Assembly: GCA_029378245.1 (NCBI GenBank)
Contig: JARKIF010000038.1
Span: 310,001 to 374,000 of the forward strand
From: Roridomyces roridus
Taxonomy: Eukaryota; Basidiomycota; Agaricomycetes; Agaricales; Mycenaceae
Direction of reading: 5' to 3'
DNA length: 64,000 nucleotides
In this document: one piece after another, positions 44,346-55,735 of the stretch
How positions within the stretch are numbered: the stretch's first letter is position 1
Layout: the number at the start of each line of letters is the position of its first letter
Notes under the pieces: generated by a model
The model's input: the letters and a program-made list of their open reading frames with translations, nothing else
What the model was told of the DNA's origin: nothing
Databases searched by the model: none
Position numbers and translations under genes: made by a program

Positions 44346-45782
44346 CTACCGTTCAATTCGTAAACTTTGGGGAATCGTCTCCGCGTACAGTCCAAAATCC
44401 GACGATACAAGTAAGATTTCTATCCCGCGACTCCTCAGCTCGTCCATCTTTGAACTGCTTTCTGACGAGATCAGAAAGTCAGGGGTGGACAAGGTGAATG
44501 ACCGCAGCCTCCGGTCCCAGGTCCCCTCCAGAAGCTTGGTGAGAACATCTTCTCCTCCAAGGGACAACACGATACTCTCCAGCGCCGGAGACACTCTGGA
44601 GAGAAAATCGACAACAGAATCGGCTGGGAGACTTGGTTTGGCGATGAGCCCAAAGCACCTGATCGAAGGCACGGCGCTGATTACGCCTACGAGTTGATCA
44701 ACGTCGGGATGAAAGTCGGCTCCAAAACCGGCGGTCATGATCAGCCTTGTCGGTCGGCAAGACACTCCACGCAGGAATCGAGGAAGATCCTGGTGAGCGC
44801 TCTCGAGATCATAGTCAAAGTACAAGTCCACAAGGGCCGGGGTGTCTAGGTACGCCAAAAATCCGTGGTGGGAAAGGGAAAGACGGAGGAGGTTTGGCAA
44901 CAGGATGGGAGCGCCGATATAGGCGTATTCGGCGGCGTCACCCATGTCCAAAGCGCATTCGACCAACAGTGCGCATGATCGGAGCATGTCCAGATGGCCG
45001 GTCCACGTATTGCACCCCCCGTATCGGGAGAGCTGGGGGAAAAGGGGGACGGAGACCGGATGGTAACACAACCTTTTGTTGACGAACAAGTCCCGTATAG
45101 GAGCGCCTTCGAGGAAATCAAGCGATACGACGTCCTTTTCGTGGTACATATTGATGTCCAGTCTCGACAGGATGACCAGTCGACCCCGGACCTGCTCGGC
45201 GACGCCCAGGATAAATTCCTCTGAGCCAAACAGCGTCACCCTTTCCCAGCGCTGGCAATGCTGCGCAAGTATAAAGAGCACATTGGTTTGCTCGGGTGTG
45301 GAGACCGTGACCATGTCGCATACAAATGTAATGTTCAGCGGCACGTCGCGAGAGCGCTCGAGTTGACTTTCGAGCCTCTTGACGCTGCAACAGCCCCTTT
45401 TTACCCGTTCAACCACGACAGTTGACCACAAGAGTGGCTGGGATAAACAGATGGTCCGCCAGCGAGCACAGACGGCGCTGACAAGCCACGGGGACGTGAA
45501 GCCAAATATGGTGAATAGAATCTCGGGTGGCATGCGACGAAGCGGACTGAGTACGCCTTCGTGCTTTCGGATTTGGCAGTCGAGGGACTCGCATTCTGCG
45601 ATGAGTGCTGTGAGAGTAGATTGCAGATCGGAGATTTGCTCGCTCAGATGGTTCTTTCGAGCGCGGGCACTGACGATAAAGTCCCGAGCGGCGCCGGGGA
45701 CGTCGGGTTCCATGGGCGGAAGATTGGATTCGAGGATGTGGTCGGGGACCAGCGAGGAGGACATCGTGGTGGCGGCTGACAT
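44346..45782 (-). CDS. F-box protein with N-terminal coil and LRR-like body
   Basis: Single exon, 478 residues. Residues about 35-80 form a coiled coil (HLSEQISDLQSTLTALIAEC), leading into the F-box LRRMPPEILFTIFGF..SAVCARWRTICLSQPLLWS, the standard layout of this large Agaricomycete F-box family. The rest is an irregular leucine-rich body (LDMLRSCALLVECALDMG; LPNLLRLSLSHHGFLAYLDT). Known: the F-box binds Skp1 in SCF ubiquitin ligases and the body recruits substrate. It is intact, single-exon (unlike the LRR neighbours), and the parent-type sequence for two relics at 16850 and 27125. Its start codon sits in one arm of a perfect hairpin (45780-45815), preceded by an out-of-frame ATG in the other arm. 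Confidence 0.85.
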   Translation of the reverse strand: MSAATTMSSSLVPDHILESNLPPMEPDVPGAARDFIVSARARKNHLSEQISDLQSTLTALIAECESLDCQIRKHEGVLSPLRRMPPEILFTIFGFTSPWLVSAVCARWRTICLSQPLLWSTVVVERVKRGCCSVKRLESQLERSRDVPLNITFVCDMVTVSTPEQTNVLFILAQHCQRWERVTLFGSEEFILGVAEQVRGRLVILSRLDINMYHEKDVVSLDFLEGAPIRDLFVNKRLCYHPVSVPLFPQLSRYGGCNTWTGHLDMLRSCALLVECALDMGDAAEYAYIGAPILLPNLLRLSLSHHGFLAYLDTPALVDLYFDYDLESAHQDLPRFLRGVSCRPTRLIMTAGFGADFHPDVDQLVGVISAVPSIRCFGLIAKPSLPADSVVDFLSRVSPALESIVLSLGGEDVLTKLLEGTWDRRLRSFTLSTPDFLISSESSSKMDELRSRGIEILLVSSDFGLYAETIPQSLRIER

Positions 45783-45815
45783 GCGTTTTGATCAATCAAT
45801 CGATCAAAACGCATG
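45780..45815 (-). promoter_or_regulatory. 14-bp inverted repeat covering the F-box start codon
   Basis: Arms 45780-45793 and 45802-45815 (CATGCGTTTTGATC and its complement) are separated by AATCAATC. In the mRNA the main AUG is in the 3' arm and an AUG 32 nt upstream, in another frame, is in the 5' arm. Confidence 0.6.
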
Positions 45816-45974
45816 CCCGGTCTCCGAATTCGACCACCATCACTTGACCATCACATCGCGCAAGAAAAAGGATCTGTCCTTCACTTCACCACGTTCGAGA
45901 ATTGAAGGCTCACGTGAAGGGATCAAGCTCAGGGCCCCAGTGGTCTGCCTGGCCGTGTTGGTACCGATATCAAC

Positions 45975-46120
45975 CGTCAAAAAAGAGTCGTGGAGGGCTT
46001 TGGGAGGGCCACTTAAAGTTCGACCTCGAATCCCGAGCAAATACAGTTCGCTCCGTGCAAGTGGAGAGCGAAGAATCCCTGGCTTTGTATGCGATCATGC
46101 CCCCCAATCGCGGGGGTTCA
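45975..46120 (+). pseudogene. fragment related to the uncharacterised gene at 41664
   Basis: Matches bases about 41790-41930 at roughly two thirds of positions, including the run TCCGTGCAAGTGG and protein traces VRSVQVESEESLAL beside VRSVQVASGEPPAL. It is too short and broken to encode a protein. It lies between the F-box and NCS1 genes of the right arm and I see no counterpart in the left arm. Confidence 0.45.
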
Positions 46121-46287
46121 AGCAGCATGATCCCTCCGTTATCATCTCCCTTGGTCCGTTGCCTTGCTGAAAATGAGCAAGCTCCACGCGAAGCCACTGC
46201 TAGAACCTCGCCCAATACTTCAAAGGAAGGTGAGCTTAGAAAATTTAATCTCCAGCGCTAACGCCGTCCCCGTCTTTTCGCTATCCC

Positions 46288-48327
46288 ATGTCTGCCTCGT
46301 CGAAGGAAAAAGAGTCGGGAAGTCCTCCCGACTCCGTCGTCTCCAGCGCAGTAGAACCCACACGTCTCGAGCGACTCACCACTTTCCTTGGACGCTTTGG
46401 TGTGGAGACTAATGGGTCCGTCTCCGTCTATCTCGTATAATCCAATCTTACGATTCGATTCATAGCATCGGCCCCGTCCCTGACGAGCTGCGCGTCGACC
46501 GAAGAACCTATCAGCTCTTCACGGTCTGGTTCACGTCCATGATGAACATAGCCAGGTTAGCTCACTCTTGGTCATGAACGCGGTCGTAGTAAATCCACTA
46601 CAGTCTCGTCGGCGGCGCCACTGGGCCCGTAGTGTTCCAACTCTCTTTCAAAAACACTGTGATTACTCTCGTCATCACGAACGCTTTGTACGTTGCCTAG
46701 GTCACTTTCCCTTTCATTGAACACCGTCAGGTCGTTAATCCTTCCGGCATACTTGTACGTCGCCTTCCGTTCTGTTTTCAAGTTGTTGTTCATGTTTCAA
46801 GTGCAATATTCGGCCCGAAATTAGGAACGAGAACCATGGTCCAGGCGTACGCCCTATTCCTCAGTCGAGTTCAATTTCGTTGACTCTATTATTCAGGCGA
46901 TTTTCCTGGGGGTAAGTGCTTACATAGACTTGCCTCGATCTCACCTACGCTACACAGAGCCTATGGCGTGATCCTCCCCAGTGTGCTCAACGTCTTCTCG
47001 TCCATTGGGTATCTAGTTATCACAGTCGTGATCGCAGCGCAGCTCCTCGCTCGTGCGACGGGGAATATGAGCTCGACCGATGGAATCGTCATCAACGCGC
47101 TCATTACGCTTCTGGTGAGTTTCTGTGGGTACAGAGTCATCCATTGGTAATGCTCTTGTTCTTCATCCCGCCGCCTATGAATCATGTCTTTCCGCAGGTT
47201 CACCACCCTTGCCTGGATCCCCGGCCTCATTGGCCTCGTGGTCATGCTCATCGTCGGCGGACGACGTCTCGGCCCCGCCATCAGCGCTGACGAGCACCTC
47301 TACCCACCACCTACCGTGGCCGCAATCGTAACATATGCAGCGACGATGGCAGCGGGGAATTGGTCGTGGTGTTCAGTTGCCTCCGATTACGGGGTGTACC
47401 ACGATAAGAATGGGTCAACTGCCAAGATCTTCACCTGGACTTATCTGGGAATGTTCATCCCGGCTGTAAGGGCACCCTGAGTTCGTCGTTCAAATAACTG
47501 AAATTTGATAGATCATGACACAAGTCATGGGGGCGGCGTTTGCTGTGGCAGCGCCCAACGTTCCTTCGTGGCACGCCGAGTCTGAGGATGGGAACGATTT
47601 CGGCGGGCTAGTTGTCGCTATCCTCCAGCCTTGCGGACGATTCGGGACGTTCATGGTTGTAATCATGGTCCTGGGTATCACGGGCCTGAACGCCCCTTCG
47701 ATGTATTCATTTGGTGAGCATTCTTGAAGCTACATTCGCTGCAATGCCAACATGAACTAGGGAACAGCATGATGAACATTAGCTCCATATTCGCCAAGGT
47801 CCCGCGTTATGTGTATGCCATCGTTGCCACCGCCATGTACGTCCTGGCCTCCCTCCTTCAATCCATAATTTAAACGTCTTCCTTTCAAGCGTGATATCGC
47901 TTGCTATCGTCGCTGAAGCCCACTTTTACTCTGCCCTCGTATCGCTCATGAGTCTGTATCGAACGACCTTGTGAAATTTCATACTTATATTATTATAACC
48001 GCAGATATAATCGGCTACTGGTCCGCCTCGTACTCTGGCGTCATCTTCGTCGAACACGTCTTTTTCCGGCGTCGTGATCTCTCCCGTTACAGATTGGCCG
48101 ACTGGAACAACCCAGCGAAATTACCACCCGGGCTCGCAGCCTTGGTATCGTTCTGCATGTCATTCGCGCTCATCGTACCCTGCATGAGGCAGACCTGGTA
48201 CGTCGGGCCCATAGCCAAGAGCGGGACGGGGGATATGGGGGTCTTTGTGGGGTTCTTTGGGACGTGCTTGATGTATGGTGTGTTGAGGGTCGTGGAGATT
48301 CGAATGTTTCCTGGACATGATAGTTGA
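46288..48327 (+). CDS. NCS1-family purine/cytosine-type permease, copy C
   Basis: Starts MSASSKEKESGSPPDS and ends EIRMFPGHDS. Exon 1 (46288-46415) ends in GVETNG; exon 2 starts at 46466 (IGPVPDEL). Splice sites can be followed through FGPKLGTRTMVQA, the 15-nt exon 46897-46911 (RFSWG), AYGVILPSVLNVFSSIGYL, FCGYRVIHW, FTTLAWIPGLIG, ASDYGVYHD, FGNSMMNISSIFAKVP and ADWNNPAKLPPGLAALV. About eleven exons, all joins in frame, no stop. Closest relative is copy A, its mirror image in the left arm. Proton-coupled uptake of a nucleobase-like compound is the family function; substrate unknown. Ends 18 bp from the next gene's stop (convergent). Confidence 0.8.
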
Positions 48328-48345
48328 TACCTAGTTACAAATTTA

Positions 48346-49404
48346 CTACTCGTCCTTGATAAAATCCTTCTGGACCTCCTCCCCAAACTCGGCCCACGAC
48401 AGCCTTGGGATGCGAAAATTGTCTCCGAGCTTCGCGTATGTGATACCACCCAGACGGCCGGTGGGTTTCAGCTTGGCTGGGTCGACGCCGTTACCGCGCT
48501 CGTTCATGACGGCGTTGCGGATGTGGATGTACTTGATGGTGCCGAGTATCATGTTTGCCTTGACAGCGCCCGAGTCGGGGTCCTTGATTTCTACGTTTTG
48601 TAGAAACTCGCATTCCATTGAAAATGCCGACTCTTTCACGCGCGCGGGCTTTACGGACACCTGGTAATCAAATGAATGAGTGGGATTCCGAGGCTGTATG
48701 GGAAACTCACACTGGGCTCCTTGGTCAGTCCACTCAAAGCCCATTCGCTGACGCCCGGCGGGGCATCGATCGAGCAGGCATTTGCCTGGGCGACCCATGG
48801 CTCGCTGATAATGTTGACTGTGAATCCTTTCGTTGCGAGGATGTTGTGTCCGGAATCTTTGTGTCGGGGTGCGTCTGTGAATGTTACGGAGAGGACCGGC
48901 GGGTTGGTGCAGACCTTGAAAGAGTTAGTTAAAGCTCAGTTGAAGAGGGTATCATTACTTGGTTAAACCAACTAAAGGCTAATTGAGTCGACTGCTATTT
49001 AAATCAAATGCCTGGGGTACCTGAACGGTGCGAGATTCTCGGTTCCATCTTCAGCAATCGTCGAGACGAAGGCGACTGGACGGGGAACGATTCCGCTTGT
49101 ACAGAGGCTGTAGATAAGCCTGTTCTGGTTTAGCACAAGCCCGAAGCGATGTGGACAGCCTATACTTGGGATCCGTCTCTTTCACGTCGACCGTCTTCCA
49201 TCCGAGCTTCTCCTCTTCGGCCCATTTCCTGCCTTGCTCAGTGGCCGTTGCCGGTCGCCCCAAAGTCCATTCCGGATCGGGTGCTTGAGTGACCTTGATG
49301 CTGGACGTGTCGAACGGAGGGAGGGTGTTAGAGGCCGACATGATAGTAGCAGACAAAGAAGGAAGCCTGGCACGTAAAGCAGCAGCCCGGCATTGCGCCA
49401 ACAT
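48346..49404 (-). CDS. flavin reductase-like (FMN split-barrel) protein
   Basis: Exons 49404 (or 49339)-49166, 49119-49021, a 13-nt exon 48971-48959, 48914-48711 and 48660-48346. The chain reads KLIYSLCTSGIVPRPVAFVS, TENLAPFSWFNQVCTNPPVL, SVTFTDAPRHKDSGHN and GFTVNIISEPWV, the FMN-binding split barrel of the flavin reductase-like/DIM6-NTAB family, ending RIPRLSWAEFGEE. Known: members bind FMN and often reduce flavin or act as small flavoproteins; the exact reaction is unknown here. The first ATG adds a basic, Arg/Ala-rich leader that could target mitochondria; the second (49339) starts MSASNTLPP. Divergent from the aminopeptidase gene with only 83 bp between start codons. Confidence 0.8.
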
Positions 49405-49487
49405 GGCGAAAGAGAACCCGGATCGGCACCATTCAGCCGGTCATCAAAAAGCATCCCAAAACAGAAACGCTCTTGTGACCTGGCTGC

Positions 49488-52186
49488 ATGCTCGCGGCTC
49501 GGCTTCTCCGTTTCACGCCACCACACACTCGTCTTACTTTCACCAGACCTTTCAGCCTCGGCACGATGGGCGCAGGAACGCAGACGGTCAACACCACGCA
49601 ACGACTGCAGAGTCTTCGGGAACTGCTCGCTCAAGAGCAGGTTCACGCATTTGTAGTCCCGAGTGAAGACCAGCGTGCGTGCATGTCCCATCCGAGCTCA
49701 TCTATCATCTGATCAACGAAAGATTCGAGCGAGTACCTTGCTGATTGCGATGAGCGGCGAGCTTTCATTTCCGGCTTCAATGGGTCTGCGGGTATGCGCC
49801 GATCTGTCTGTGGTCTGTCTTGGTGTTGAGGGAGACGTTAGGGTGCGCTGTCGTCACGCCCAAGGAGGCGTTTTTGTTTACGGATGGCCGGTATTTCCTC
49901 CAAGCCGAGCAACAGTTGGACCAGTGCGTGGATGGCCTCTGAGTCTAGGAAACTAACATGAATGTTGGGCAGAAACTGGACCTTGATGAAGCAAGGGCTT
50001 CCAGGTAACGATTCCATATCTACTACATTCGGGTTCATTGGAGCAATATGTCAGACGTCCCGACATGGCAAGAATTCTTGTCCAAGGTCAGATCGCCCCG
50101 ATTCATCTGGCATCTCATTCCAATGTCTGACAGAAAATCGACCCTTCGTCACGCATCGGCATCGACTCCACGCTGATCTCAGCAGGTTAGTCAAGCCACT
50201 TTTTTTTGCCGTCCAATTTCTTGACAGGATGTATTTTCAGTCGATGCCGAAAGCTTGGCAAAGACGCTCAAGCCGCGGAGCTCCTCGCTTGTTTCTTTCA
50301 GCAAGAACCCCGTCGATACGGTTTGGGCGGAACACCGGCCGGCTCGGCCTCAGAGTCAAGTCTTCTCACTTGACGTCAAGTTCTCTGGCGAGTCTCACAC
50401 CGACAAGATCAAGAGACTTCGTGAAGCCCTCGCCAAGAAAGAGGCGACGGCGATGGTGGTCACCATGCTGGATGAAGTTGCGTGGCTCTTCAACCTCCGC
50501 GGGTCCGATATCGCCTATAACCCCGTGTTCTTTGCCTATGCCATCGTAACGCCGGAGAAGGCTACCCTGTTTATTAATCCCGACCAGCTAGACGGCGCTT
50601 CAAGGAGCGCTCTGGGGCAGGAAGTTACCATCGAAGAATACTCCAAGTTCTTCGACCATCTCAAGGGCCTCGCGAAGGAGCTCGCTTTGCGCGGCTCTCC
50701 AGTAAATTTACTTTCAACGTCGCCTACAAATACTCACAACCTGCAGAAAGTTTTACTCGGAGACAAATCCAGCCTAGCTGTGGCCGAGGCAGTCGGCGAA
50801 GGCAATTACGCTCTCGTTCCCTCTCCTATTGCGGAATTGAAGTCCATCAAAAACGAAACGGAGCTCGAGGGTTTCCGGCAGAGCCACATCCGGGATGGCG
50901 CCGCCTTGGCTCGCTACTTTTCGTGGTTGGAAGAACAGCTGCAGAATGGTGTCGAGGTCAATGAGAGCCAGGCTGCGGATCAGCTTGAAAAGTATAGATC
51001 GTACGTTGTTTCGTTTCTTCGATTTGTGGACGGGTAAATGGATGGCTTGGTAGGGAACTCGATCTGTTCCGTGGGCTTTCATTCCCGACGATCAGCTCCA
51101 CGGGTCCTAATGGCGGTTTGTGTGTTGCCTGGAGTGTTATTATATATTGAAACCTTGGCAGCTATCATCCATTACTGCCCGGACGCCAACGACTGCGCTG
51201 TCATCAAACAGGATCAAGTTCACTCGTTATTTTTTTTTACTTGGACGATTCTGACTATTCTTTAGATTTATCTCTGTGACTCCGGAGGTAAAGCTCATCT
51301 ATCCGCCGCATCTTTGACGACCTAGAAACGTATTGAACAGCCCAATTCTTCGACGGGACGACTGATGTTACTCGAACTTGGGTAAAGTCGTTGCTGCGTC
51401 CTGATTCGTGGTTGACATTGTTGTTCACAGCACTTTGGTACTCCGACGGCAGAGGAGAAGAGGGCGTTTACTCGCGTCTTGCAAGGCCATATCGCGATTG
51501 ATGAGGCGGTTTTCCCTAATGGAACCACCGGTGGGGTTGGCTTTGTATTCCTTTTTTCGACTGCTCACTTGCCATAGGATATATTTTGTGATTTTCGCGT
51601 CGTCATTCTTCGTACAAACTCTGATAAGTGGTTCGTAGGGATGCCTTTGCTCGCAAATTCCTGTGGCAGGATGGACTTGATTACCGCCATGGAACTGGTC
51701 ACGGCGTCGGTCACTACTTGAACGTCCATGAAGGACCTCAGGGAATGGGTGTCCGAATCGGTGAGAAATTATCAGCTCAAAATCCTCCCTTTGGCTCATA
51801 TATTCCTAGCATACAATTCCACTGCACTGAAACCCGGCATGACTGTGTCAAACGAACCGGGATACTATGCAGACGGTAAATTTGGTATTCGGATCGAGAA
51901 TATCGTTCTCGTGAAAAAGGCGGAGACTCCGAACAACTTTGGCGACAAGGGGTACCTCGGCTTCGAGCGTGTTACGATGTGAGTTTTCCTTACTTGACGG
52001 TTGACCGAACTCATGGTTTCCAGGTGTCCGATACAAACAAAACTGATCGACAGGACGATCTTCAGTGCGGAAGAAACAAAGTGGTTAAACGAGTATCATG
52101 CCGAGATATTTGGCAAGGTCGCTCCATTGCTCCAGAACGATTCCAGGGCGTTGGACTGGCTGAAGCGAGAATGCACGGCAATCTAA
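49488..52186 (+). CDS. Xaa-Pro aminopeptidase (M24B)
   Basis: Cleaves the N-terminal residue from peptides with proline second. Multi-exon. The first exon [20 protein letters not shown] is a typical mitochondrial presequence. An internal ATG at 49566 ([14 protein letters not shown]) would yield a cytosolic form. The N-terminal creatinase-like domains follow ([46 protein letters not shown]). The pita-bread catalytic domain has metal ligands in [36 protein letters not shown] and [18 protein letters not shown]. It ends [12 protein letters not shown]. Intron joins in the region 49670-50250 and 51000-51660 are short-exon rich and I followed them only by motif. It looks complete. A housekeeping peptidase with no link to its neighbours. 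Confidence 0.85.
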
Positions 52187-52301
52187 AATAGTGACGTAAA
52201 TACCGGTGACACTTGCCATTTTGGGTTATTATGCGAAAACGTTGCTCGACCTTCGCTACCAGCCGCACTGTACACGACGACGACTGCGCACCCACCTCAC
52301 G

Positions 52302-55300
52302 ATGTCCACACCTACGAATCCCGCCTTTTGCTACGATATCTTCAGCCTGGCCGGCTGTCCGCAGGGCCAGAACTGTCGGCGGAGACACGACATCCTCCAG
52401 TGCTCTTGCGGGTTGGTCCTACTCGCAAACGATTTCGCCAGTCATCGCGGGAGCAGACGACATGCGATGCTCATGATAGCAAAGCAGGCCGAGTCGAGTA
52501 ACTCTCGGTCTACAGGCCCGCCGCCGAATGCGTTTCCGGCGGCGGCAGAGGTGCGTTGGGACTCCTCGACGAAAAAAAGTCGTGCCACTCTAAAACTCTA
52601 CCAGCGCTCCGGGGCCTCTAACTCCGCACCGAGCCCTGAAGAGCTCACGATCTGCGTTATCTGCGGTGGGGACATCCCGACTGTTAAAATGGCGTCCCAT
52701 GTCAAATGGCATGGTCGGATGCGCCAGAAGGTTTTGGCGGCGGCGCAGGCGATGGCTGCTGCGGCCGAGGAGGACAAGAATGAGGTCACCGTCTCTCACA
52801 AGGAGGGCGTTGATTTCGGCGTCCTCGGGGACAGTTCGGTCTATATCGATCTTACTGTCTTGAATGTCAAGCGGGGACACCTCTCTGGGGTCGTGTTGGA
52901 GACGATTTCTGTTCGTAAAGAGGAATCCAAGTGTGTTTTCTTTGTACATCTTGCGCCGATTTATGGAGCTGAGCTCTCAGGTTCTCCGCTACCTTGGCTG
53001 GCGGGCGATCGAGATGGGTCAAACGCAATCAAGCACGGACTTTGGCTGTCAAATTTGAGCCAAATGGGTCCATCGAGGGCGAATACGACGACGTTCTCGA
53101 GCTCATCTTTCTCGAAACGGCGACAAAAGAGCGGTTCTTGATAACACGGACCCTTCACGCCGTCGTGGGCTCGCCGGAGGACCACGAGCAGATCAAGCCC
53201 AAGGCCGCGTATGCACGCCGCAAGCAGGGTGCGCCCCAGAATCAGTCTACGGGCCCAATCATCCGGAGTCTGCGGCCTCCGACGTGGGGACCTGTCAAGT
53301 GGACTTCGCGACTGGGCGAGTTCAAGCCGCCGCCGGCTTTGATCCAAGCTGCTTTCCCTCAACATGCGAGGGTGAATACCAAGGCGATCTTGGGTAATGT
53401 CCGGGATTTCTTACCGTCGAGCTTCACCATTAACACATATGGGGAGCATTTCCAGACGATGTTGTATATCGAGGACGAGCAGATGAGGTACAACGCTCTA
53501 GACAACGTTACGTGAATCTCACGTATTGGTTCAGGCAAGATCTGGAGATGTACTCCATGACAGACGTCGAGTTGAAGGCGAACCATCCTCGTTACGAGTG
53601 AGTCTTCGATATAGCTCGTCGGTCGTATGCTCACGGGTTTTCCCAGCCTTCAAGTCAAAGGACTCGCTGAAGGTCGGCCGTCTGTCGTCGTCGGCGACTT
53701 CATTCTCGTTAGGCTCACCGACACTCCCGATGGGCCCCAATACGAAGGCAGGGTTCATCAAGTTCACGAAAATCACGTTAGCCTCCGCTTTGACGATAGG
53801 TTCAGCACCTACAAGGGCACCAAGTTTGACGTGAATTTCACGTTGAACCGGCTGCCCCATCGGCGGATGCACCAAGCGCTGACGAATAATTTCAAAGAAT
53901 CGCGCATATTCTTTCCGAGAGGGGAGCATCTTATTCGCAAGTGGCGGGTGTTGAAAAAGGAGAAGGAGACTATTACGGTGTTTAATAGGCTCATTGCGCA
54001 GGATCCGGAGCAGTTGGATGCAGTGGCTGCTATTGTACACCAGCCGAGGGGATCTCCACCTCACATCGTTTTTGGGCCTCCTGGAAGTGCGTTTGATTAT
54101 TTTGCTCGTTATGTTTGAGATTGATTTTTGGACTCGCAGCCGGTAAAACGGTGACCATCGTGGAAGCAATCTTGCAGCTCCTCGATCGGAATCCCGATGC
54201 CCATATTCTCGCCTGCGCGCCCAGCAACTCTGCGGCCGACCTCATCGCTCGCAAGTTACTCATCCTCGGCCCGACGCAGCTCTTCCGACTCAACTCGCTC
54301 ACGCGCAAATACCTCGATCTTTCGCCGGACCTCAGAAAATTCAGCGCGATCAACGACAACCTTACGTTTATGCTTCCCCTCGTCGAGGATCTGCGGAAAT
54401 TCCGCGTCGTGGTATCCACGTGCATCTCGGGCGGGGTCGCAGCGCAGCTCGGCGTCAAGCGTGGGCACTTTCATTATATCTTCGTCGACGAGGCGGGACA
54501 GGCGACGGAGCCCGAGGTGGTGTTGCCCATCAAGAGTCTCGCGGATAAACAGACGAATGTGATCTTGGCGGGGGATAACAAGCAGCTTGGGCCGATCGTG
54601 CACTCGTGGATTGCGAGGTCGTTGGGGTTGAGGATTAGTTATCTTGCGCGGCTTATGCAACGAGAGATTTATAGCCTCGATCCGGAGATGCCTGAAGGCG
54701 GGAGCGGGGTTACGTACGTGCACTGTCTCCTCCGCTTTTATTTTGTGCACTGACATGTTTCATTCAGGATCGTCAAGCTGGTCAACAACTTCCGGTCTCA
54801 TCCTGCGATATTGGAGTTTTCGAATAATCAGTTCTATAACGGCGAGCTGAAACCGTGCGGAGACCCAGTTTTGATTCGGAGTCTGGAGAATTTGGAGGAG
54901 CTGCCGAAGAAGAAGTTCCCGCTCATTTTTCATGGTATTGTGGGCAAAGATGACCGCGAGGGGTCGTCGCCCAGTTTCTTCAACGTCTCCGAGGCGAGTC
55001 TCGTCAAGAAGTACGTCATGTCGCTTGTCGGTGATCGCAAAGCGCGCATTCGTAAGTCATTTCATCTTCGTGTTTTATTTTGAGATTGATTAACGGCTTT
55101 TTAGGTCCGGAGGAAATTGGTATTATTACGCCGTATCATGCTCAACGGTGCAAAATCATGGACCTGCTCTACCGGGACCCCAAGTTGCGAAGCATCACCG
55201 TTGGGAGCGTTGAAGAATTCCAGGGACAGGAACGTCGGGTCATTATCATGTCGACTGTCCGCAGCAACACGAATTATGTTGAGTCGGATATCCGGCGGAC

Positions 55301-55735
55301 ATTGGGCTTTGTTGCCAATCCTCAACGATTCAACGGTGAGCGTTATGCACATAAAATCTTTCTTTCTCTTTGCTGATGATATTTTCAGTGGCTGTAACCC
55401 GCGCCCAGGCGCTCCTCATCGTTATCGGCAACCCCGAGATCCTCGCACTCGATCCTCTCTGGCGTGCGTTCATGAACTATATCCACACTCGTGGCGGGTG
55501 GAGAGGCAAGGAGATCACCTGGAACGCAGACGAAGACGTCATTCCCAGCGCTGCGGCCTACGACCTCGAGATGAAACGCCGTGCAGAGGGCGAGGCGGAG
55601 GAGATGATGGCGAGATTAAAGTCTTTGATTGCGCAACAGAACGACGACGACGGCGGGTCTGATCTTGACTTTGATGTTTCTGACGGGGATTTCGACCTGG
55701 GGCCAGATGGGATGGTTCGTTGGGATGCGGATTGA
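52302..55735 (+). CDS. SDE3/MOV10-like SF1 RNA helicase with zinc fingers
   Basis: Eight exons (52302-52930, 52981-53487, 53535-53597, 53647-54086, 54140-54713, 54768-55051, 55105-55335, 55389-55735) give 1,024 residues in frame. The N-terminus has a CCCH finger (CYDIFSLAGCPQGQNCRRRH) and Cys/His pairs at CSCGLV..H and CVICGGDIP..HVKWH. SF1/UPF1-like motifs follow: I FGPPGTGKT (built across an intron), II FVDEAGQATEPE, III LAGDNKQLGP, IV NNFRSHPAILEFSN, V SVEEFQGQERRVI, VI FNVAVTRAQALLIVIG. The C-terminus is acidic. Known: SDE3/MOV10 relatives work in small-RNA silencing and control of mobile RNAs; the role here is inferred. A second helicase of the same subfamily ends at 63422. Confidence 0.85.

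Larger units (their letters stand above)
42735..48327 (+). repeat. right arm of inverted segmental duplication
   Basis: Contains LRR (+), F-box (-) and NCS1 (+), mirror image of 14311-19500. All three members are intact here, whereas the F-box gene of the left arm is dead. Confidence 0.8.

Noticed and set aside
54087..54139. Apparent GA-AG intron in the helicase Walker A motif
   Set aside because: Shifting the junction three bases gives a normal GTGCGT donor and the standard GPPGTGKT, so no unusual splicing is needed.
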